From Chloroflexota bacterium (GTDB taxonomy: Bacteria; Chloroflexota; Anaerolineae; Promineifilales; Promineifilaceae), in assembly GCA_018004935.1 (NCBI GenBank), contig JAGNBF010000018.1:1-64000 (forward strand): a stretch of DNA of 64,000 nucleotides. Direction: 5' to 3'. Both the position numbers and the translations under genes were made by a program. How positions within the stretch are numbered: the stretch's first letter is position 1; each line of letters starts with the position of its first letter. A model generated the notes under the pieces. That model worked only from the letters and a program-made list of their open reading frames with translations. It searched no databases and was not told the DNA's origin. Shown here one piece after another: positions 18,601-26,021 of this stretch.

Positions 18601-18843
18601 TGTGATGTGCGCATGCCGGGACTGAGTGGCCCGGAGTTTTACTGGCGCATACAGGCAGAGAAACCACACCTGTTAAACCGTCTGTTTTTTATCACCGGAG
18701 ATACCGTGAGCCAGTCCACCCAGCAGTTTTTACAGGCGCAAAAAGTGCCGTATCTGGTGAAACCGTTTGAACTGGATGTGCTGGGACAGGCGGTACAAAA
18801 ACACATCGCGGCCGCAGTGCGCTCTACCATCTCCGATCATTGA
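15673..18843 (+). CDS. Hybrid sensor kinase: MEDS-PAS-PAS-GAF-HisKA-HATPase-REC
   Basis: A protein of about 1056 residues. A MEDS-like sensor fills about 20-190 (PGERLCYLYQSPSEHQAI and LRLLDDMSWSL). Two PAS domains follow (LFNNLPIGLYQITREG; DDSVVITNRKGIIEYINPAF with FVSTGRDITERK), then a GAF domain (VSVSSTLDMQEVLERIL). HisKA has GVAHELNNPLGTVI, and HATPase has DDGPGISPE and GTGLGLSVCHGI. The C-terminal receiver has IIDDETGLR and phosphoacceptor Asp in LILCDVRMPG. MEDS domains sense methylated or methanogen-linked ligands in some bacteria, and the ligand here is unknown. The ATG at 15673 is chosen; a TTG 33 bases upstream has no better ribosome site. Confidence 0.9.
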   Translation: MNTQRRLNNDLSFTLPSLDKIIHQLQPGERLCYLYQSPSEHQAIIAPYIRYGLENGEACLYITQEHTVAEVETLLASSDFPLTHYLQSGQLMIVRAAAAYQHEGHFTPAARLQYLTDQTEKALQRGFRALRLLDDMSWSLYEPLDSRQIIAHEAHLDALTHILPVVAICQYNDSLFPPEILLDTLVIHSLIIVGGAVCHNLYYIPPDKFLQSLHDPQKEYQYYLNHLRSSAQLHHALQSTERRYQELFNNLPIGLYQITREGEILNVNQTLVELLRYPNAETLLQSNIRSLYVNTKDQNYLWEKMWLDDPVTDFVTQIRRYDGTIIWARQNIRTIASTTEHPVVYEGILEDITDRRQAEETLHKLLRAVEQTDDSVVITNRKGIIEYINPAFERLTGYSVNEALGQTPRLLKSGVHDERFYQQLWTAILRGDTFWAEFTNRKKSGELYYQEETVTPIRNSHGEITHFVSTGRDITERKRQELERAQLYEAERQQRQHAEALHAAGVSVSSTLDMQEVLERILNELGKVIAYDSASVLLPEGDSVWIAAARGLPLKSLFAHQLFRANALLIDMKENHQPLILEDASADPRFEQLSSTYYIRGWMGVPLLARDRLIGYLTLDSRTPGTYSIQHANLAMGFAVQAAMAVENARLHQDLQKQIQVLQEAQVRLIQSEKLAAIGELIAGVAHELNNPLGTVILYAQLLQRKIGDAAQQKDLSILVQQAQRAAGIVRALLDFARQRPPERMPIQLNDIIASALSLMAYELRTHNIQYRTELTNDLPLTLADSHQLQQVFINLLNNAYQAISSVRPQGTLTISTELGPSLFLRQQRHSPLMLRARLADDGPGISPEALNRVFDPFFTTKPPGEGTGLGLSVCHGIINEHAGHIWAESQLGQGTTFFVEIPWIRTKPDDDESVAENNGRPAAAISGTILIIDDETGLRQVIARALRQEQYQVDTVDDGQAGWQKLQTNDYDLILCDVRMPGLSGPEFYWRIQAEKPHLLNRLFFITGDTVSQSTQQFLQAQKVPYLVKPFELDVLGQAVQKHIAAAVRSTISDH

Positions 18844-18848
18844 TCTGC

Positions 18849-18900
18849 CTGGGGTGGGGGAAACCCTGTTACCTGACTGTTTTTTTAAACGACAACGGGG
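18849..18900. repeat. C-rich repeat (element A) edge: GTTACCTGACTGTTTTT
   Basis: GGGGTGGGGGAAACCC is followed by TGTTACCTGACTGTTTTT and ACGACAAC. The complement of the same string is at 29366-29410, and a diverged form is at 26985-27020. It marks one end of element A. Confidence 0.65.
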
Positions 18901-18926
18901 AAAGGGAAAAATCAATTTTGCTTTGT

Positions 18927-19478
18927 TTAGTCAGGCAGGAAATCTTCGCGCAGGATGGCGTAGAGGATCAAATCCTCGAAGGAGTCACCCTTTTTGGCGG
19001 CCTGACGTAGTAGCCCTTCGTAGGTCATGCCCATTTTTTGCATGACGCGGCCAGAGGCGGGGTTGCGGGGCAGGTGGTAGGCGTAGATGCGATTCAGTTT
19101 GAGGGTGGTAAAGCCAAAATGGAGCATCACCTGAGCGGCTTCGGTGGCGTAGCCCTGGTTCCAGTAGGGTTGCCCCAGCCAGTATCCCATTTCGGCCATC
19201 TCCTGGTGGGGGTGAAAGCCCAGGCTAATACAGCCGAGCAGAGCATCATCTTCACACAGGGTGATAGCGTAGGTGACACTGCGCCCCTGTTGCCAATTTT
19301 CGGGGTGGGTGCTGATCCATTGCGCGGCCGCGCCGTCCGGGTACGGGTGGGGTATGTTGAGCGTCATCTCGGCAATGGCCGGGTTGCCAGCGAGGGTTTG
19401 TACCGCGGCCGCGTCTTCCTGTGTAAAAGGGCGCAGACGCAAACGGGGGGTGAACAGGTCAGGGGGTGGATTCATCAT
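18927..19478 (-). CDS. GNAT-family N-acetyltransferase (RimJ/RimL type)
   Basis: A 183-residue acetyltransferase with the RimJ/RimL-like start LFTPRLRLRPFTQEDAAAV. It also has GYWLGQPYWNQGYATEAAQV (acetyl-CoA binding, Q/R-x-x-G-x-A variant), FGFTTLKLNRIYAYHLPRN, and PASGRVMQKMGMTYEGLLRQ. Members acetylate ribosomal protein N-termini, antibiotics or small amines, and the substrate is not predictable. Its 5' end overlaps or abuts the divergent HigA-like gene, so the two share a very short promoter region. Confidence 0.9.
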   Translation of the reverse strand: MMNPPPDLFTPRLRLRPFTQEDAAAVQTLAGNPAIAEMTLNIPHPYPDGAAAQWISTHPENWQQGRSVTYAITLCEDDALLGCISLGFHPHQEMAEMGYWLGQPYWNQGYATEAAQVMLHFGFTTLKLNRIYAYHLPRNPASGRVMQKMGMTYEGLLRQAAKKGDSFEDLILYAILREDFLPD

Positions 19479-19504
19479 TGCACTTTTGTTCGCAGTTCGC
19501 TAAC

Positions 19505-19978
19505 ATGCCACGTATGATAAAGGGAATTGGAAAGATGATAAATGGTACTCGTAGTTACCCGGAACTGCTACAAACCTACCAGCCCCGCACCATTACAACC
19601 GAGGCACAGTATGATGCGGTTGTTGAACAAATGAATGCCCTCATTGACAAAGGGAATCTGCCACCAGCCGAACAGGCACTGTTAGACTTGTTGGGCACGT
19701 TGGTGACAGTTTACGAACAACAGCATTATCCTGACACATTGTTTGAATTGAGAGGAATTGCGCTGGTAAAGGCTCTTTTGACAGAGTACGAACTTAAACA
19801 AGTGGATTTAGTCCCGATTTTCAAAACCAGGTCCATCGTTTCAGCGGTGTTGGCAGGCAAACGCCAATTGACTGTTGAACATATCAACCGATTGGCGGCC
19901 TTTTTTAATTTACCCCATGAACTGTTTTTTGAGCCGCTAAAACCAGAACCGCTCTCTGCCTTGCCGGTTGTCTCTTAA
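19505..19978 (+). CDS. HigA-like XRE antitoxin/regulator, no adjacent toxin
   Basis: About 157 residues. The N-terminal half (YPELLQTYQPRTITTEAQYD through LPPAEQALLDLL) and the helix-turn-helix part (LVPIFKTRSIVSAVLAGKRQ, then LTVEHINRLAAFFNLPHELF) match the long HigA/YgjM antitoxin type. Its usual partner is a HigB mRNA interferase encoded just upstream. Here the upstream gene is an acetyltransferase on the other strand, so the antitoxin is an orphan or acts as a plain regulator. Starts at 19505, 19514 and 19535 are all possible. The stop overlaps the 3' end of the convergent glycosyltransferase gene. Confidence 0.8.
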   Translation: MPRMIKGIGKMINGTRSYPELLQTYQPRTITTEAQYDAVVEQMNALIDKGNLPPAEQALLDLLGTLVTVYEQQHYPDTLFELRGIALVKALLTEYELKQVDLVPIFKTRSIVSAVLAGKRQLTVEHINRLAAFFNLPHELFFEPLKPEPLSALPVVS

Positions 19979-21258
19979 CCGGCTGTCTTCTCTCTGGCGT
20001 AGGCTTCGATAACAGCTGCCGCCTGGCCTATGCCGTCCTCTTCCCGAATGGTTTGACCCACAGCCCCGGCCTCATGCCACATCCGTTTGTCGGTCTGGAT
20101 TTGTTGTAACGCGGCCGCGAGCTTCTCAGCCGTCAATTTTGCGCGTGGAATAGGCAGGGGGCTGACCCCCAGTTGGTAGACATGCTCCGCCCAAAAGGGC
20201 TGATCGGCGAAGAACGGGATGATGAGGGAAGGGATGCCGGAACGGAGCGCGGCCGCAGTCGTGCCCGCGCCGCCATGATGCACAATGGCACTCATCCGGG
20301 GAAACAGCCAATCATGGGGCACATCATCCACCATAAATACCGTCTCTGGCAGGTTGGCCCGGTCTAACCCACCCCAACCGGAGAGAAGAATGCCGCGCTG
20401 ATTTGCGGCCGCGAGCGCATCCAACACCAGTTTCGTCGTTGCCTGCGGGTCCCGGTTGTTCATACTGCCAAACCCCACATACACCGGGGGCGGCCCCGCT
20501 TCCAAAAATGCCATTAACTCCCGCGACGGCTCCCAATGGTCGGGGCGTTCCAGAAACCAGTAGCCGGTCACATGGGTAAAATCCCCCCAATCGGGTTGGT
20601 GGGGAATGAGGCGCGGGCTGAACCCATACAGCACCGGATTCTGCCCGTACAATTTCCAGAAGGGGCCGCCCAGTGGGTACGGCTTGAGGCCCAGTTGTTG
20701 GCGGCGCACCTGATTAATGGCCGGGCGCATCGCCTGCCAGAACACCTGCCCGCCAAAATAATGGCTCATTTTGTTATACCAGCCCCAATGCCAGCGGGGT
20801 GGGGGCATCATCGGACTGGCGAACCCTTTGGTGGGGGTGAGGGGCTGAACATACGCCTCGATCTGGGGAATGCCCAGCTTCTCGGCGATAGATGTTCCGG
20901 CGAAGTAGCCCGGCCCGCCTAAAAGGAGCAGATCACTCCCCTGGCAACCGGTCCAGCAGTCACGGAACATGTCCAGAATGAGGGGTTTGAGTTCTTTGAA
21001 GGTGGTGAGGGCGATACGGACGGGGTTTTGACCACTTTCAAGCATGTCGCGGCCGCGATCACTCTGCAAAATGGCGTGAATATCTCCTGCTACCGGGTGA
21101 AAATCCAGCCCCTGCGCCTGGGCCAGGTCGGCAAAACGGCCATACGTGACCAGTTTAACAGCGTGACCGGCTTGTTTCAGCCCCACCCCCAACGCGACAA
21201 ACGGCTGTACGTCGCCGCGTGATCCAAATGTGAGAATGGTGATGTGCATCGGTGTCAT
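19975..21258 (-). CDS. Glycosyltransferase family 1/28, sterol-glucosyltransferase-like
   Basis: A 427-residue GT-B glycosyltransferase. The N-terminal signature HITILTFGSRGDVQPFVALG is that of UDP-glucose:sterol and macrolide or rhamnolipid-type transferases. The C-terminal donor site reads PVYVGFGSMNNRD and later VDDVPHDWLFPRMSAIVHHG, then GAGTTAAALRSGIPSLIIPF. The acceptor is probably a lipid or terpenoid. It lies 7 bases after the GH5 gene on the same strand, with a P450 gene further upstream, so a small glycoside pathway is possible. AGGGAG lies before the start, and a second ATG 9 bases on is also possible. Confidence 0.9.
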   Translation of the reverse strand: MTPMHITILTFGSRGDVQPFVALGVGLKQAGHAVKLVTYGRFADLAQAQGLDFHPVAGDIHAILQSDRGRDMLESGQNPVRIALTTFKELKPLILDMFRDCWTGCQGSDLLLLGGPGYFAGTSIAEKLGIPQIEAYVQPLTPTKGFASPMMPPPRWHWGWYNKMSHYFGGQVFWQAMRPAINQVRRQQLGLKPYPLGGPFWKLYGQNPVLYGFSPRLIPHQPDWGDFTHVTGYWFLERPDHWEPSRELMAFLEAGPPPVYVGFGSMNNRDPQATTKLVLDALAAANQRGILLSGWGGLDRANLPETVFMVDDVPHDWLFPRMSAIVHHGGAGTTAAALRSGIPSLIIPFFADQPFWAEHVYQLGVSPLPIPRAKLTAEKLAAALQQIQTDKRMWHEAGAVGQTIREEDGIGQAAAVIEAYAREKTAG

Positions 21259-21265
21259 TGACTCC

Positions 21266-22930
21266 CTATTGGCTCAATCCCAGACGTAAAATACCCGCCA
21301 GACCCTCATCCACCTGTTCCCCGGTGTACAACCCAAAATTGGGGGTGAGGGCGCGATACGTCCACAGGGTCCAGTGCAACCCGGCCTCGTTCATCAGGCT
21401 GATTTTGTCGGCGATCAGATTGTTTCGGGAGTTGCCGGGGGCTGTGGCCATCGCGCCAAACTCCCCCACCAAAAGGGGCACCTGGTGCGCGGCCGCCCAA
21501 TCCAGATAAGGTTGAATATCGGCCTGTAAGCGGGTGCGGTCGTAAGCGCTGTAGACGCCATTGAGATAATCTACCCCCAACGAGATGCCGCCGCCGTTGT
21601 TCTCCGGGGCCAGAAACCAGCCGCGCACCTGGAGTGTATCCCCGGCCTGCACCGGAAAAAGTGGTTGGATCATCACCCATTCTGATTGGGTCCAGATGCC
21701 AAATCCATCCCCCGTGCCGTTGATTTTCAGGCTGTATGCGCCGCTGTGGGCCGCTTCGTTGCTCCACGTGCCGGTGTAACCAGTGTCGCTCCAGAAATGC
21801 CAGTTGGCCGGTTGGCTGGCATCATCTACGGATGCTTTTTCCATATCCGGATTGAAGACGGCCTGGGGGACGCCGTTATGGCTGAGTTCCATGTCATCGA
21901 ACCAGACCTGACCGACATTACCCCAGACGTTTGGTTTGAGGGTGGCAAATTCGACCCCTTCGGGCACGGTGAGTGGGCCGCTGTCCCAGTAGAGCCAGTC
22001 GGCGGTGGCGTCGGTGAATTGGGTCGCGTCCTGAGACCAATCCGCCCATTCCGTCGCTTCGATGACCGGGCCGGGGTAGTGGAAGGTGACGGGCATGGGG
22101 GAATCGCCCACCCAATCGGCTCCGGCATGGCTGACGAGGAACGGGGTGTAATCGTGGTAGGAGTAAACGACGTTGGCATCGGGGATGAGGCGAAAGGCCC
22201 AGTCGGCGCTGAGGGGGTTTTCCACAAAGAGGATGTGGTTGTTGTCTACGGTGCGAATCGCGGCCGCGCTCTGTTCCGCCAGTGCCCACCATTGCCCGGC
22301 CTCATCCGGGGCCGGTTCGTTGTACAAATCGTACCCGGCGATGCGGGGATGATCGGCATAGCGGGCGGCAATCTCGACCCATAACGCAATGAACTGCTGT
22401 TGGGCGGTGGGATCATCCCATATCCGGCTTTCCAGGATGTCAATTTCTGGTGGGACAACGTGCATATCCAGGATGACGTAAATGCCCACCTGCTCACACC
22501 ACGCCAGGTAGCTGTCAATCAGTTCATACCCCAGGCCAGTCTCGAAATATTGCCAGTGCAGGGCCAGGCGGATGACGTTGGCTCCCAGGTCGGCCAGGAA
22601 TTGGATGTCGGCTTGGGTGGCGTATTGGGAGGGCGCGGCCGCGTCCCACACATAGCTGTAGTAATACGTGTCCATGTTGATGCCGCGCAACCGGATGGGT
22701 TGCCCTGCCCCGTCCACCACATCTGTCCCTTGCACACGCAGGAAACCGGTGTTGGGTGCGGCCGCGCTGTCAGGGGTGGGTGAGAATGGGGTGGTTGCGG
22801 CCGCGGTGTCTGCCGGAGCGGTGGTTGCTACCAGGGGAGCCGCGTCCGGCGTGGGCAGGGCCGCACTCCCACCACAAGCCAGCAGGGTAAGAACCAGTAA
22901 GGTGAGAAGAAGGATGGTGCGTGGTTTCAT
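21266..22930 (-). CDS. GH5-like glycoside hydrolase lipoprotein with inserted domain
   Basis: A 554-residue lipoprotein with lipobox Cys at 19, then a Thr/Ala/Pro linker to about residue 60. A cellulase-type (GH5) barrel follows: LRGINMDTYYYSY, LGANVIRLALHW, GIYVILDMHVV and GYDLYNEPAP, with acid/base E205. The nucleophile is probably E490 in PLLVGEFGAM. Between them about 170 residues (300-470) look like a beta-sandwich (VEFATLKPNVWGNVGQVWFD, SGAYSLKINGTGDGFGIW), a carbohydrate-binding-type domain set inside the barrel. It should act outside the membrane on a polysaccharide or glycolipid. It probably shares an mRNA with the glycosyltransferase. Confidence 0.85.
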   Translation of the reverse strand: MKPRTILLLTLLVLTLLACGGSAALPTPDAAPLVATTAPADTAAATTPFSPTPDSAAAPNTGFLRVQGTDVVDGAGQPIRLRGINMDTYYYSYVWDAAAPSQYATQADIQFLADLGANVIRLALHWQYFETGLGYELIDSYLAWCEQVGIYVILDMHVVPPEIDILESRIWDDPTAQQQFIALWVEIAARYADHPRIAGYDLYNEPAPDEAGQWWALAEQSAAAIRTVDNNHILFVENPLSADWAFRLIPDANVVYSYHDYTPFLVSHAGADWVGDSPMPVTFHYPGPVIEATEWADWSQDATQFTDATADWLYWDSGPLTVPEGVEFATLKPNVWGNVGQVWFDDMELSHNGVPQAVFNPDMEKASVDDASQPANWHFWSDTGYTGTWSNEAAHSGAYSLKINGTGDGFGIWTQSEWVMIQPLFPVQAGDTLQVRGWFLAPENNGGGISLGVDYLNGVYSAYDRTRLQADIQPYLDWAAAHQVPLLVGEFGAMATAPGNSRNNLIADKISLMNEAGLHWTLWTYRALTPNFGLYTGEQVDEGLAGILRLGLSQ

Positions 22931-22958
22931 GGTGGGTTTACTGTTTTAGCGTGGGAAT

Positions 22959-23054
22959 TGGTTATTGGTGTATTGGTGTATTGGTGTGTTGGTGTGTTGG
23001 TGTGTTGGTGTATTGGTGTATTGGTGTGTTGGTGTATTGGTGTATTGGTTATTG
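22959..23054. repeat. TTGGTGTA/TTGGTGTG octamer tandem array
   Basis: About eleven 8-base units TTGGTGTR run without a break, bounded by TTGGTTATTG at each end. It lies between the P450 and GH5 genes. Related shorter tracts are at 3546-3585, 7861-7930 and 31829-31899. Confidence 0.95.
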
Positions 23055-23087
23055 TCATGGGTGGAGCTGGATTTAGCCAAAGTTGTG

Positions 23088-24458
23088 TTAGCGTTCTTCC
23101 AGCCGCATCTGTAGACCGTGGCGGGTTTGCAGGATAAAGAGGGCGAATGGGTCTGTGTTTTGGCCGGGCATGAGGCGCAGGCGGTAACGTTGGGCGATGG
23201 TGGCGGTGACGAGTTGGGCTTCGGCCAGGGCGAACGACTCACCGATACATTTGCGCGGCCCGCCGCCAAAGGGCATGAAGGCGAATTTGTGCCGGTTGGC
23301 GGAGCGCTCCGGGCTGAACCGCTCCGGGTCGAACTGTTCCGGGTTGTCCCAGTAGTCAGGGTGGCGGTGCAGGGTGAAGATGTTGATCAGGACGTTGCCC
23401 CCGGCGGGAATCTGGTAGCCGCCGATGGTGTCGGCGTTAAGGGCATGACGGGTGAGGGTCCAGGCGGCGGGGTAGAGGCGCATGGTTTCGTCTATGACCA
23501 TGCGGGTGTAGGGCAGATTGGGGAGATCAGCGAAGGTGGGGATGCGGCCGCGTAATACCCTGTCTAACTCCTCATGCAATTTCGCCTCTACGTCCGGGTG
23601 CTGTGCGAGCATACCGAAGAGCCAGGTCAGGGTGGTGGCGGTCGTTTCATGTCCGGCAAAGACGATACCGGCCAATTCACCCAACAGTTCCGCCCGCGAC
23701 AGGGTGATCTGGCCCTCTTTTTCTTCGGCCAGGGTTGCCAGGAGCATATCCAACAAATCCCCTTTGACTTCTTTGGTATCCAGCCGCTTTTGCACGATCT
23801 GCTCCAGGGTGCTGTTGATGGTGTTGCGGGCCTTGATAAAGCGGCGATTGGCGGGGAGGGGAACCCAGAGGGGGGGAGAGAATGGGTTTTGTAGTTGTTG
23901 GATGACGAAGCTGGATGTGGTGTTGAAGGCGTGGTGCAGGTGGTCGGCGTTTTGACGCATGTCGAGGCTGAGCATGGCCCGCCCGATGATGTTCATGGTC
24001 AGGTCTTTCATCTCATGTTCGAGTTCGATGGTACGGTCTGCGGCCGCGAGCCATTCCTCCACTTTCCATTCCGTCACCTCTGTCATCATCTCCCCAAACG
24101 TTTCCAGCCGCTGTTTGTGGAAGGCCGGTTGCATCAGGCGACGCCGCTTCAGCCATTCGTCCCCATCCGTGCTGAACAGGTTTTCTCCGGCCAGATTGAC
24201 CGCACGCACCAGGTTTGGCTCCTTGATGTAGTTGCGATTGTTGGTCTGGAGCACCTGCTGAATGTAATCGGGGTGGGTGAGGACGTATTGGTACACCCAG
24301 AAATAACGCACCCTGGCGATGGGGCCATGCGTCATGCCCACATGATAGAAAAATTTCAGCGCATCTTCTTTGAAGCGGGGCAAATCTCCGCTAATAAAAC
24401 TATGGGGTTTGTTGAGCGGGGGTTGTTGGGCTACGGAATTGGCCGTGAATGTCGTCAT
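23088..24458 (-). CDS. Cytochrome P450
   Basis: A 456-residue soluble-type P450, a heme monooxygenase. The I-helix oxygen site AGHETT is at 268-273, the K-helix ExxR as E324-T-M-R327, and the heme loop [10 protein letters not shown] with the iron-ligand Cys at 404. [20 protein letters not shown] is a typical segment before the meander. The layout resembles the CYP102/CYP4-like branch seen in bacteria. No reductase or ferredoxin is adjacent, so redox partners must come from elsewhere. The substrate is unknown; linkage with a sterol-type glycosyltransferase downstream hints at a lipid or terpenoid. AAGGAGCG lies before the ATG. Confidence 0.95.
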   Translation of the reverse strand: MTTFTANSVAQQPPLNKPHSFISGDLPRFKEDALKFFYHVGMTHGPIARVRYFWVYQYVLTHPDYIQQVLQTNNRNYIKEPNLVRAVNLAGENLFSTDGDEWLKRRRLMQPAFHKQRLETFGEMMTEVTEWKVEEWLAAADRTIELEHEMKDLTMNIIGRAMLSLDMRQNADHLHHAFNTTSSFVIQQLQNPFSPPLWVPLPANRRFIKARNTINSTLEQIVQKRLDTKEVKGDLLDMLLATLAEEKEGQITLSRAELLGELAGIVFAGHETTATTLTWLFGMLAQHPDVEAKLHEELDRVLRGRIPTFADLPNLPYTRMVIDETMRLYPAAWTLTRHALNADTIGGYQIPAGGNVLINIFTLHRHPDYWDNPEQFDPERFSPERSANRHKFAFMPFGGGPRKCIGESFALAEAQLVTATIAQRYRLRLMPGQNTDPFALFILQTRHGLQMRLEER

Positions 24459-24543
24459 ATTACGCTCCTTGAGTTTGTACTTTATCAGCTACCGGTGTTT
24501 GGCTATGGATTCGCTCAAAATTAAGTTGGGCGGGGCGGCCGCG

Positions 24544-24819
24544 TTACCGCAACCACCCCAACAACGCAAACAAAATCCCTGCTCCCCACACCGGCAAAAT
24601 AAACCACCCTCCGGTGCGCAGGGCCAGCCAGCGCCCCTTGCCCCCATTTTCCTGACTTCGCAGACGGTAAATCACATCAGTTACCAGCATAAGAACACCA
24701 CACAGCCGTAGAGCTTCCATAGCTGTCATAACCTCATCGCCAATGAAGATACGGGTAATGGCGGCGATAATCACGCAGATGCCGGTCATGTTCATACCAA
24801 TGATGTTGAAGCGAAACAT
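24544..24819 (-). CDS. Small membrane protein of unknown function
   Basis: About 91 residues with three hydrophobic segments (GMNMTGICVIIAAITRIFIG; LRLCGVLMLVTDVIYRL; GGWFILPVWGAGILFALLGW). The start at 24819 (MFRFNIIGMN) is favoured over one 36 bases upstream, but neither has a strong ribosome site. Just downstream (24508-24541) is ATTCGCTCAAAATTAAGTTG, an edge of repeat element B, with a GCGGCCGC word. No family recognised. Confidence 0.55.
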   Translation of the reverse strand: MFRFNIIGMNMTGICVIIAAITRIFIGDEVMTAMEALRLCGVLMLVTDVIYRLRSQENGGKGRWLALRTGGWFILPVWGAGILFALLGWLR

Positions 24820-24903
24820 AGGGAGACTCTTTGGTGGTGGGGAACTCGTAGGCACTGAGGGGAACTCTGGGAACTCAGGTGATCTTCTCAGTCGTTATTC
24901 CTG

Positions 24904-25024
24904 CAAATTTTAGTAACTATTCAGACCCTAAAGGTTTTGACCTCTGGTGATTCTGGCCTCAAGTTAATCAAAACCTTTAGGGTCTCTCTGGCAAAAGTGC
25001 CACCTGAATAGTTACAAATTTTAG
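24904..25024. mobile_element. MITE-like element with 10-bp target duplication
   Basis: An inverted-repeat element spans 24914-25014. Its ends are TAACTATTCAG and CTGAATAGTTA. Just inside lie AGACCCTAAAGGTTTTGA and its complement TCAAAACCTTTAGGGTCT. It is flanked on both sides by CAAATTTTAG (24904-24913 and 25015-25024), the expected target-site duplication. It has no coding capacity and must have been moved by a transposase encoded elsewhere. A 9-11-bp duplication is typical of IS4-type transposases; that assignment is an inference. Confidence 0.85.
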
Positions 25025-25039
25025 ACGAAAACCCCGATT

Positions 25040-25121
25040 TTGCACCTGCCCTAACCCCACCCTCAGGGGGGGAACCTTTTGAGGGCCGTTTTTCGCAGGC
25101 GTTTGCCCGCGAAAAACGGCC
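25040..25121. repeat. Element A copy with GGCCGTTTTTCGC hairpin
   Basis: The C-rich head CCCTAACCCCACCCTCAGGG is followed by a perfect hairpin with arms GGCCGTTTTTCGC (25084-25096) and GCGAAAAACGGCC (25109-25121). It has the same head-plus-hairpin plan as 26985-27088, 33130-33215 and 48104-48185, with different arm sequences. Confidence 0.75.
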
Positions 25122-25197
25122 CCCCTTGATTTTGCGTCTTTGGAAATTCACGGGGTTGACACCAAATGTACGGGCTGGCCTTGTGCCTGCCCCCCCC

Positions 25198-25260
25198 TTG
25201 ACAACGGGCTGGTTTATCATGTAGTATATCACTCGTTATATAGTACAAGTACTATATAAC
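25198..25260 (+). promoter_or_regulatory. Promoter and palindromic operator of the PadR gene
   Basis: TTGACA (25198-25203) and TAGTAT (25222-25227) form a possible promoter with an 18-base spacer. Just downstream is a 26-base inverted repeat: GTTATATAGTAC (25235-25246), AA, then GTACTATATAAC (25249-25260). A further ATGTCATATAAC follows. The placement fits autorepression by the PadR protein encoded 22 bases later. Confidence 0.75.
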
Positions 25261-25282
25261 ATGTCATATAACAAGGTGAACG

Positions 25283-25858
25283 ATGTCGCTAAAACATGCC
25301 ATTCTTGGTTTTCTCTCCCTTTCGCCGTTGAGCGGGTACGACCTGAAAAAGACGTTTGACCGCTCAGTGCAACACTTTTGGCCCGCCAACCAGAGCCAGA
25401 TTTACCGCACGCTGGCGGAGTTGGATGAACAGGGGTTGGTGAGTAAAGAGGTGATTAGCCGGGATGAGCGGCTGGATATGAAGGTGTACAGCTTGACTGA
25501 GGCCGGGCGGGTGGAATTACACAACTGGCTGGTGACGCCACTGCGGCCGCAGGACACCCGCGAACCTTTCCTCATTCAACTATTCTTCGGCGGGCAACTC
25601 AGTGAAGCCGAACTGCTCAACCTGCTCCAGCACCAATTGCGCGGCGTCGAGGAGATGTTGACGGTGTATACCACCTTCTACGAAGCTACCTCGGCCTACC
25701 TGCAACAAAATCCGGCTACCCGCGACCAGTTTCTCCAGGCGTTGACGCTGGAATTTGGCCTGAAAGCGCAACAGGTACATCAACATTGGCTCCAGAGCAC
25801 CATTGAACGGATTCAAACCGGCCATTACACCCTGGCCGCTTTAAATTCACCCTTCTAA
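25283..25858 (+). CDS. PadR-family transcriptional regulator
   Basis: A 191-residue regulator with the PadR winged helix at the N-terminus (LKHAILGFLSLSPLSGYDLK, YRTLAELDEQGLVSKEVISR, VYSLTEAGRVELHNWL). The C-terminal half is a Vir_C-type alpha-helical dimerisation domain. PadR proteins sense phenolics or other small toxic molecules, and neighbouring efflux or membrane genes are often the targets. The next gene, a CPBP protease at 26022, is on the same strand 163 bases downstream but separated by an inverted-repeat element. AAGGTG lies 6 bases before the ATG. Confidence 0.93.
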   Translation: MSLKHAILGFLSLSPLSGYDLKKTFDRSVQHFWPANQSQIYRTLAELDEQGLVSKEVISRDERLDMKVYSLTEAGRVELHNWLVTPLRPQDTREPFLIQLFFGGQLSEAELLNLLQHQLRGVEEMLTVYTTFYEATSAYLQQNPATRDQFLQALTLEFGLKAQQVHQHWLQSTIERIQTGHYTLAALNSPF

Positions 25859-25864
25859 CTGACG

Positions 25865-25958
25865 CGACTTTGGCGAATTTGCGGTCTACCTCTGGATGTA
25901 GCACAGCCTGGAAAGGCTGTGCTACGGTCAGAGGTCATGGTCAAATTCGCCAGTGTCG
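25865..25958. repeat. 94-bp imperfect inverted-repeat element
   Basis: Outer arms TTTGGCGAATTTG and CAAATTCGCCAG and inner arms ACCTCTGGATGTAGCACAGC and GCTGTGCTACGGTCAGAGGT fold into one long hairpin. It starts a few bases after the PadR stop. No flanking target duplication is evident. Confidence 0.8.
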
Positions 25959-25973
25959 AATAACGGACAAAAG

Positions 25974-26002
25974 ACCTGACAGGTTTCTGAAACCTGTCAG
26001 GT
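25974..26002. repeat. ACCTGACAGGTTT hairpin
   Basis: ACCTGACAGGTTTC pairs with GAAACCTGTCAGGT. A nearly identical hairpin lies at 35263-35298. It could also act as a terminator-like structure between the PadR and CPBP genes, but no T-run follows. Confidence 0.8.
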
Positions 26003-26021
26003 TTGGCAAAGGTAACAAACC

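Noticed and set aside
21686-22384. A 232-codon plus-strand frame
   Set aside because: It lies wholly inside the GH5 gene on the minus strand and has a composition typical of antisense frames in GC-rich genes.
22959-23054. Tandem array considered as a CRISPR
   Set aside because: The units are 8 bases long with no spacers, and no cas gene is present.
23895-24524. A 209-codon plus-strand frame
   Set aside because: It is antisense to the P450 gene, which has all catalytic motifs.
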